The notes under the pieces are model-generated. The model worked only from the letters and a program-made list of their open reading frames with translations, had not been told where the DNA came from and searched no databases. From contig NC_007426.1 of the NCBI RefSeq assembly GCF_000026045.1, positions 1,178,001 through 1,242,000 of the forward strand: a stretch of 64,000 nt of DNA, written 5' to 3'. Positions 60,607 through 64,000 of this stretch are shown here, one piece after another; position 1 is the stretch's first letter; every line of letters starts with the position of its first letter. The DNA comes from Natronomonas pharaonis DSM 2160. Its GTDB lineage: Archaea; Halobacteriota; Halobacteria; Halobacteriales; Haloarculaceae. Both the position numbers and the translations under genes were made by a program.

Positions 60607-61308
60607 TTACCGTTGCCGGTCTGTGTCGGCCGGCTTGATGAGCCCCGGCCGGTCGTTGCTCGGGTCGTTGACCGCACTCGATACTGGTGTGATACGCATG
60701 TTATCGCCGGATGCGGGCGACAGCGAGACCGAATCACCGTTGAGCCACGCGCCCTCATCGTCAGCATTGAGGATGACTGCCATGCGATGGTGGAGCGGCT
60801 CTACGACCCCGTTCGGCTCTGTTGTCAGTATGGTGAACGTCTCCAGCGGCTCGGGGTCTCCGCCGTCGGTAGCCCCGTCGCCGAAGGCGTCCAGCCCAAC
60901 CTGTTGTGTCTCGGGGGTCCACCGTTCCCAGACCCCCGCCATCGCGAACGGGCGGTCGTCATCGAAGGCCACGCGGTAGGGACGCTTGCCGTCGCCGCGG
61001 TCGGCCCACTCGTAGAAGCCATCGGCGAGGACGAGACACCGGCGACGCTGGTAGGCCTCGGCAAAGGCCGGCTTTTCGGCAACCGTCTCGGAGCGGGCGT
61101 TGATATGGCCGCCGCTATCATCATCGGCCCATCGGGGAACGAGCCCCCACTCCAGACGCTGAATGCGGCCGGGGTCGGTGTCGACGACGACCGGCAGCTG
61201 CTGTCCCGGTGCAGCGTTGTACCGCGGCTCGAACTCGAAACCGACGGTCGCGTCGAACCGGGATTCAAGTTCGTCGGGCGGCGTAAAGAGCGTGTATCGC
61301 CCACACAT
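60607..61308 (-). CDS. SRAP family DNA-protein-crosslink protein (YedK/HMCES-like)
   Basis: A 233-residue SRAP domain. The catalytic Cys is residue 2 (MCGRYTLFTPP); after removal of Met it forms a thiazolidine link to abasic sites in single-stranded DNA and shields them. Other motifs: RYNAAPGQQLPVV, WGLVPRWAD, NARSETVAEKPAF, RRCLVLADGFYEW (Glu) and EPLHHRMAVIL (His). ATG 61308 is certain because Cys2 is essential; the longer frame to 61416 would bury it. Confidence 0.93.
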   Translation of the reverse strand: MCGRYTLFTPPDELESRFDATVGFEFEPRYNAAPGQQLPVVVDTDPGRIQRLEWGLVPRWADDDSGGHINARSETVAEKPAFAEAYQRRRCLVLADGFYEWADRGDGKRPYRVAFDDDRPFAMAGVWERWTPETQQVGLDAFGDGATDGGDPEPLETFTILTTEPNGVVEPLHHRMAVILNADDEGAWLNGDSVSLSPASGDNMRITPVSSAVNDPSNDRPGLIKPADTDRQR

Positions 61309-61454
61309 ACAGCCGCGTATGCGTTCCGGCTCGAAATAGGTAGCGAACGTGGCGGCGCGCGGCGCGTGCTGCACAACAGCGCATTGACATCCGGTCTGCT
61401 GTTCGGACCCTCGCAACCGAAATATCCATTGTGTGGGAGCATGTACCGTAGTGT

Positions 61455-61637
61455 ATGCCTTCAGCCACAGTTGCGTGTCCGTACTGTGAGACAGACAACA
61501 CCGTCACGGTACCTGATGGGGTGGACATCAAGAAGGTCGTCAAGTCGTATCGGACCGGCATCCGCGGTGACAAAAACGTCTCCGAGGCCGAGTGTGCAGG
61601 CGGCCATCACTTCGGCGTCAAATACCGGTCGAAATAA
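61455..61637 (+). CDS. Small zinc-finger-like protein
   Basis: A 60-residue protein with VACPYCETDNTVTV (CxxC) and a second half containing SEAECAGGHHFGVKYRSK, where Cys and His could complete a zinc site. The middle is basic (VKSYRTGIRGDKN). Similar small Cys-rich proteins are abundant in haloarchaea, and some bind RNA or DNA. It diverges from the SRAP gene. Function unknown. Confidence 0.7.
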   Translation: MPSATVACPYCETDNTVTVPDGVDIKKVVKSYRTGIRGDKNVSEAECAGGHHFGVKYRSK

Positions 61638-61713
61638 AGTACGTATCGGGACAACAGACCCGCGAGAGAGGAACGGACGAAGTCTACGACCGCATCGGTC
61701 TGTCGGTCCGTTT

Positions 61714-62010
61714 TTAATGTCCGTGTCCCATCATCTCTTCGAACGGCTGTCCGAACCGTTCTTCGAAGAGCTCCATTGTCCGCTCCATCGCTTGCTCGTT
61801 TGCATCGCTTTCTTCTACACCTATGTCGCCCTGTGCGTGGTGGAGGACGGCGTGGAGCTGCTGTGCAACGCCGAGCATCGCGAGGTCTCCGATAACCGTT
61901 GGCATCCCTTCGTCGCTTTCGTTAAGAACATCGATTGCCTCGGGTACTACTTCGATTTCGTCACGGTTGTCCGGCGTTTCGATGGTAACGGTAACAGTGT
62001 CGTCAGCCAT
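61714..62010 (-). CDS. Small conserved haloarchaeal protein (possible DUF7545)
   Basis: A 98-residue acidic, helical protein: a beta-start (VTVTIETPDNRDEIEVVPEA), then a central LAMLGVAQQLHAVLHHAQG helix with His, and an EEMMGHGH tail. It may bind a metal through His. I recall similar haloarchaeal proteins under an unassigned DUF. The ATG at 62010 is used; the open frame upstream to 62217 overlaps the tRNA region and is not coding. Confidence 0.65.
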   Translation of the reverse strand: MADDTVTVTIETPDNRDEIEVVPEAIDVLNESDEGMPTVIGDLAMLGVAQQLHAVLHHAQGDIGVEESDANEQAMERTMELFEERFGQPFEEMMGHGH

Positions 62011-62066
62011 ACGTGCTCTGCCGTAGCCAGATACAAATATTATTGGGAGCTGATGACAGAAATCAG

Positions 62067-62090
62067 TGGGCCGGGGCGGATTTGAACCGC
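62067..62090 (-). repeat. Fragment of a tRNA gene 3' end (T-arm and acceptor strand)
   Basis: The 24 bases match, with one difference, the 3' end of the tRNA-Val gene at 62165-62188 (T-arm GCGG-TTCAAAT-CCGC and acceptor strand). Upstream on the minus strand no 5' acceptor strand or anticodon arm is recognisable. It looks like a duplicated tRNA 3' end, as left by integration at attachment sites, or a decayed tRNA gene. The 74 bases between the two copies hold small hairpins (for example GAGAAC...GTTCTC, 62091-62113). Confidence 0.65.
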
Positions 62091-62164
62091 GAGAACTCGC
62101 TTCGCTCGTTCTCTGGGCACAAACCGCTGAGCCCATCCGCTCTTCACGTCCGTTCATCGCAGAA

Positions 62165-62239
62165 TGGGTCGGGGCGGATTTGAACCGCCGGCTTCCTCCG
62201 TGTGAAGGAGGTGTCATAACCGACCTAGACCACCGACCC
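62165..62239 (-). tRNA. tRNA-Val (anticodon CAC)
   Basis: A 75-nt cloverleaf on the minus strand. Acceptor GGGTCGG pairs with CCGACCC plus discriminator A; anticodon stem CCTCC/GGAGG encloses loop TTCACAC, giving anticodon CAC (reads GUG); T-arm GGCGG-TTCAAAT-CCGCC. The D-arm is GTCT...TGAC with one mismatch. No intron. The CCA end is not encoded. A partial second copy of its 3' end lies at 62067-62090. Confidence 0.95.
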
Positions 62240-62286
62240 AGCGAAAGAAGATATCGCCGCCCCGGACTTAACCCTTTTCAACCGAC

Positions 62287-62556
62287 CTAGTTGTCGTCGC
62301 GGTGCTCCCGGTAGCCGTTGATTTTCTCTCGGGCATCCGCAATCGCTTCCCGTGTCTCGCCTTCTGCACGCTCTTGTAGTGCCGCGAGGTCCTCCCGTAC
62401 CTCCTCGAATCGGCCGGGCTCCGGCTCTTCTTCTTCTCGGTCGATGAGGTCGTCGACGCGCTCGCGGACCGGTTCGAGTTCTTCGGCGACGCCTTCCTTG
62501 GCGGTCTGTCCGGCGCGTTTCAGGTAGTAGCGGGTGTCTTCGAAGTGTTTGTTCAT
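62287..62556 (-). CDS. Small helical acidic protein (DUF7553-like)
   Basis: An 89-residue soluble, highly charged protein predicted as two or three helices (DTRYYLKRAGQTAKEGVAEELEPVRERVDDLI; RFEEVREDLAALQERAEGETREAIADAREKI, both cited in part), with heptad-like spacing suggesting a coiled coil. Similar haloarchaeal proteins are annotated with an unassigned DUF as I recall. It diverges from the IscA-type gene. Function unknown. Confidence 0.65.
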   Translation of the reverse strand: MNKHFEDTRYYLKRAGQTAKEGVAEELEPVRERVDDLIDREEEEPEPGRFEEVREDLAALQERAEGETREAIADAREKINGYREHRDDN

Positions 62557-62706
62557 GTTTCGTAAATATATACGCTATCAGAGAATAAAACCATTATGGC
62601 GGAGGGGTCCAGCGTGACGCCCGTCCGGTAGGCTCTCTCGGCACGATACCGGCCGGACGTCGTTCCGAGCGTCAGGGTTATTGACATAGCCATAGTATAG
62701 TGGTAT

Positions 62707-63060
62707 ATGAGCCAGAGCGTCGACACCGACCCGGTCGAGGTCACCGAGGACGCCGCTGAACAGGCGATTTCCCTCATCGAAAACGAGGGCTACGATACCG
62801 ACGAGGCGGGCCTCCGGCTGTTCGTCCAACAGGGCGGCTGTGCCGGCCTATCATACGGGCTCCGCTTCGACGACGCACCGGAAGACGACGATGCGATTAC
62901 CGAACATCACGGGCTCCGGGTCTTCATCGACCCGTCCAGCCAGAACTACATCGAGGGGTCCGTACTCGACTTCGAAGGGGGACTGCAAGGCAAGGGCTTC
63001 AGCGTCGAAAACCCCAACGTCGAAAGCGAGTGTGGCTGCGGCGAGTCGTTCCGGACGTAG
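62707..63060 (+). CDS. Iron-sulfur cluster assembly/insertion protein (HesB/IscA/ErpA family)
   Basis: A 117-residue A-type carrier that transfers Fe-S clusters to apoproteins. The three conserved Cys are visible: GGCAGLSYGL near residue 44 and ECGCGESF near 110. The remaining DEAGLRLFV and LRVFIDPSSQNYIEGSVLDF (in part) match the family. No other isc/suf gene is adjacent. The gene is followed by a DUF2062 membrane protein gene after 63 nt. Confidence 0.93.
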   Translation: MSQSVDTDPVEVTEDAAEQAISLIENEGYDTDEAGLRLFVQQGGCAGLSYGLRFDDAPEDDDAITEHHGLRVFIDPSSQNYIEGSVLDFEGGLQGKGFSVENPNVESECGCGESFRT

Positions 63061-63123
63061 GTAGCGTTCGTACTGCTGATTCGTCCGCTACATTTCTTAC
63101 GCTGGCAGTCAAATACAGAACGA

Positions 63124-63624
63124 ATGGCCTCCAGCCGTCTCGGGTCGTACCGTGCGCGGATACGCGGGGCGCTCCGAACCGCCCTCGAAGAGGAGCATCC
63201 GCCGAAGGAAGTCTCCGGGAGCTTCGCGCTCGGCACGTTCATTACGATGCTGCCGACGCTCGGGACAGGGCTGGTGCTCTTTGTCGTGCTTGTGGCAATC
63301 TTCGACCGCATCAGCAAGGTCGCGCTGCTCGCCTCGGTCGTCGTGTTCAACCCGGTCGTCAAGTGGGGCGTTTACGGAGCGAGTTTTGCGCTCGGGGTGG
63401 CGATTCTCGGCCCGGTCGAAGGCGTTTCCCCGACGAGTGCTTCGCTGTCGGCTGGTCCGGACATCATCGTCCGGCTCCTTGTCGGGAACCTCATCCTCGC
63501 AGTCATCGCCACTGTCATCAGCTACTTCGTCGTCTATCGACTGGCGGTTGCCTACCGGCACACCGAGGTCGGCGAGCGCATCGAGGAGGCGGTCCACGAT
63601 ATCGCCGACGAACTCAAAAAGTAG
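63124..63624 (+). CDS. DUF2062 family membrane protein
   Basis: A 166-residue integral membrane protein with an N-terminal amphipathic, basic region (SRLGSYRARIRGALRTA), the DUF2062 hallmark SGSFALGTFITMLPTLG near residue 32, VVVFNPVVKWGVYGASFALG near 80, and a final helix before the charged C-terminus. DUF2062 proteins often lie with glycosyltransferases or envelope genes; here the neighbours do not fix a role. A TTTCTTAC element about 27 nt upstream supports the ATG. Confidence 0.85.
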   Translation: MASSRLGSYRARIRGALRTALEEEHPPKEVSGSFALGTFITMLPTLGTGLVLFVVLVAIFDRISKVALLASVVVFNPVVKWGVYGASFALGVAILGPVEGVSPTSASLSAGPDIIVRLLVGNLILAVIATVISYFVVYRLAVAYRHTEVGERIEEAVHDIADELKK

Positions 63625-63634
63625 CGGGGGCGGC

Positions 63635-63832
63635 TTACTCCAGCTCGAAGGCCACTTCGACTTCCGCTTGGTACTCGCGGCCGTCAGCGTTTGCTACCTC
63701 GACGCCGAACTCCTCGACTTCGGCCCAGTAGATGTTGTCGAGGGTGTCCTCAGCGCGGTCGAGGGCGTCGTCGGCCGCGGCATCGAAGCTCTCGTCGCTC
63801 GTTCCGATGAGCGTGATTTTCTTGAATACCAT
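63635..63832 (-). CDS. Dodecin (flavin-binding)
   Basis: A 65-residue protein. Dodecins form 12-mers that store riboflavin or lumichrome. Pattern: [30 protein letters not shown] then [16 protein letters not shown] (flavin-stacking Trp in IYW, Gln-like partner), and [13 protein letters not shown]. First dodecins were found in Halobacterium. The acidic composition suits a halophile. A TATA-like GCTTTAG is about 28 nt upstream. Confidence 0.93.
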   Translation of the reverse strand: MVFKKITLIGTSDESFDAAADDALDRAEDTLDNIYWAEVEEFGVEVANADGREYQAEVEVAFELE

Positions 63833-63945
63833 CGCAGGCCGTCATTCTCCCCGAGGGCTACTAAAGCTATCTCCGAATCGAAAATAGGTTTCCTTTCCGG
63901 CGAGTTTTCCGTACGCTTTTGTGCCCCCGATAATCACGTTCGTGT

Positions 63946-64000
63946 ATGGACAGCATCGACGTCGACGAGTTGCGGCCGCCCGAGCGGCTGTTGATGGGTC
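63946..64000 (+). CDS. Class-V aminotransferase (partial, 5' end only)
   Basis: The window ends 55 bases into the gene. The visible residues (MDSIDVDELRPPERLLMG) resemble the N-terminus of haloarchaeal serine-glyoxylate/alanine-glyoxylate type PLP enzymes (PPERxLMGPGPS). A CTTTTG element about 29 nt upstream fits a leaderless start. Assignment to the family is tentative. Confidence 0.5.
   Translation, partial: MDSIDVDELRPPERLLMG

Noticed and set aside
62041-62165. A second complete tRNA gene next to tRNA-Val, possibly with an intron
   Set aside because: Only the T-arm and 3' acceptor strand exist; no matching 5' acceptor GGGCCGG, D-arm or anticodon arm is found within reasonable distance.
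1-64000. CRISPR array, prophage or multigene defence island
   Set aside because: No regularly spaced repeats, capsid, integrase, Cas, restriction or toxin-antitoxin genes are visible; nearly all genes are housekeeping or haloarchaeal core.

Overview
The window is ordinary chromosome from a haloarchaeon. The proteins are strongly acidic and the DNA is GC-rich with compact gene spacing. TATA-like boxes sit about 26-28 nt upstream of many start codons, which indicates leaderless transcripts. Archaeal hallmark genes are present: archaeosine synthesis (arcS, tgtA), GatD, a ubiquitin-like SAMP protein, MptA, a SecF-SecD gene pair, NurA and a salactin-like actin. Gene content and style look like Natronomonas, but the genus is inferred from memory, not from a search.

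Layout. 0-5 kb: icd, an Ntn asparaginase-like hydrolase, nurA, a DUF420 membrane protein and a 5-formyl-THF cyclo-ligase. 5-14 kb: a cytochrome c oxidase locus. A leftward operon (heme synthase fusion ctaB, a Cys-containing membrane protein, an ABC exporter) diverges from coxB-coxC-small membrane proteins-coxA, followed by two more small membrane-protein genes, one of only 36 codons. 14-19 kb: an RND exporter and a secreted CARDB-like partner under a divergent TetR regulator, with a long palindrome between them. 19-24 kb: a large surface protein, two stand-alone Lrp/AsnC (RAM) domains flanking an MgtE-like Mg transporter, and a cupin. 24-34 kb: tmk, a probable D-glutamate pathway pair (dgcN-dgcA), a Vms1-like peptidyl-tRNA hydrolase, gatD, a GNAT and a four-gene operon containing samp1. 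34-43 kb: arcS-tgtA, a KaiC-like ATPase, nadK, mptA, a histidine kinase and a TrmB regulator. 43-47 kb: a DUF255 thioredoxin protein and secF-secD.

47-51.4 kb is the most disturbed stretch. It holds a decayed tnpB beside a membrane-protein gene that seems to have lost its 5' end, a second tnpB tail remnant, and a run of tight hairpins, interspersed with an ArsR-like regulator and a DsbA-like lipoprotein. 51.4-64 kb: ychF, a cytochrome P450, an orphan 2-oxoacid dehydrogenase E1 alpha, a 40-codon membrane peptide gene, a salactin-like gene, two UspA proteins, a zinc-ribbon gene split by a 263-bp hairpin-bounded insertion, an FAH-family enzyme, an SRAP (HMCES/YedK) protein, tRNA-Val(CAC) with a nearby tRNA 3' fragment, an IscA-type protein, DUF2062, dodecin and the start of a class-V aminotransferase.

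I see no CRISPR array, prophage, rRNA or clearly new multigene defence system. The less explained items are the heme A/heme O synthase fusion in an operon with an ABC exporter, the RND/CARDB/TetR efflux unit with its palindrome, a second protein ending in Gly-Gly next to samp1, the exactly reversible insertion in the zinc-ribbon gene, and the hairpin array at 51.1-51.3 kb.
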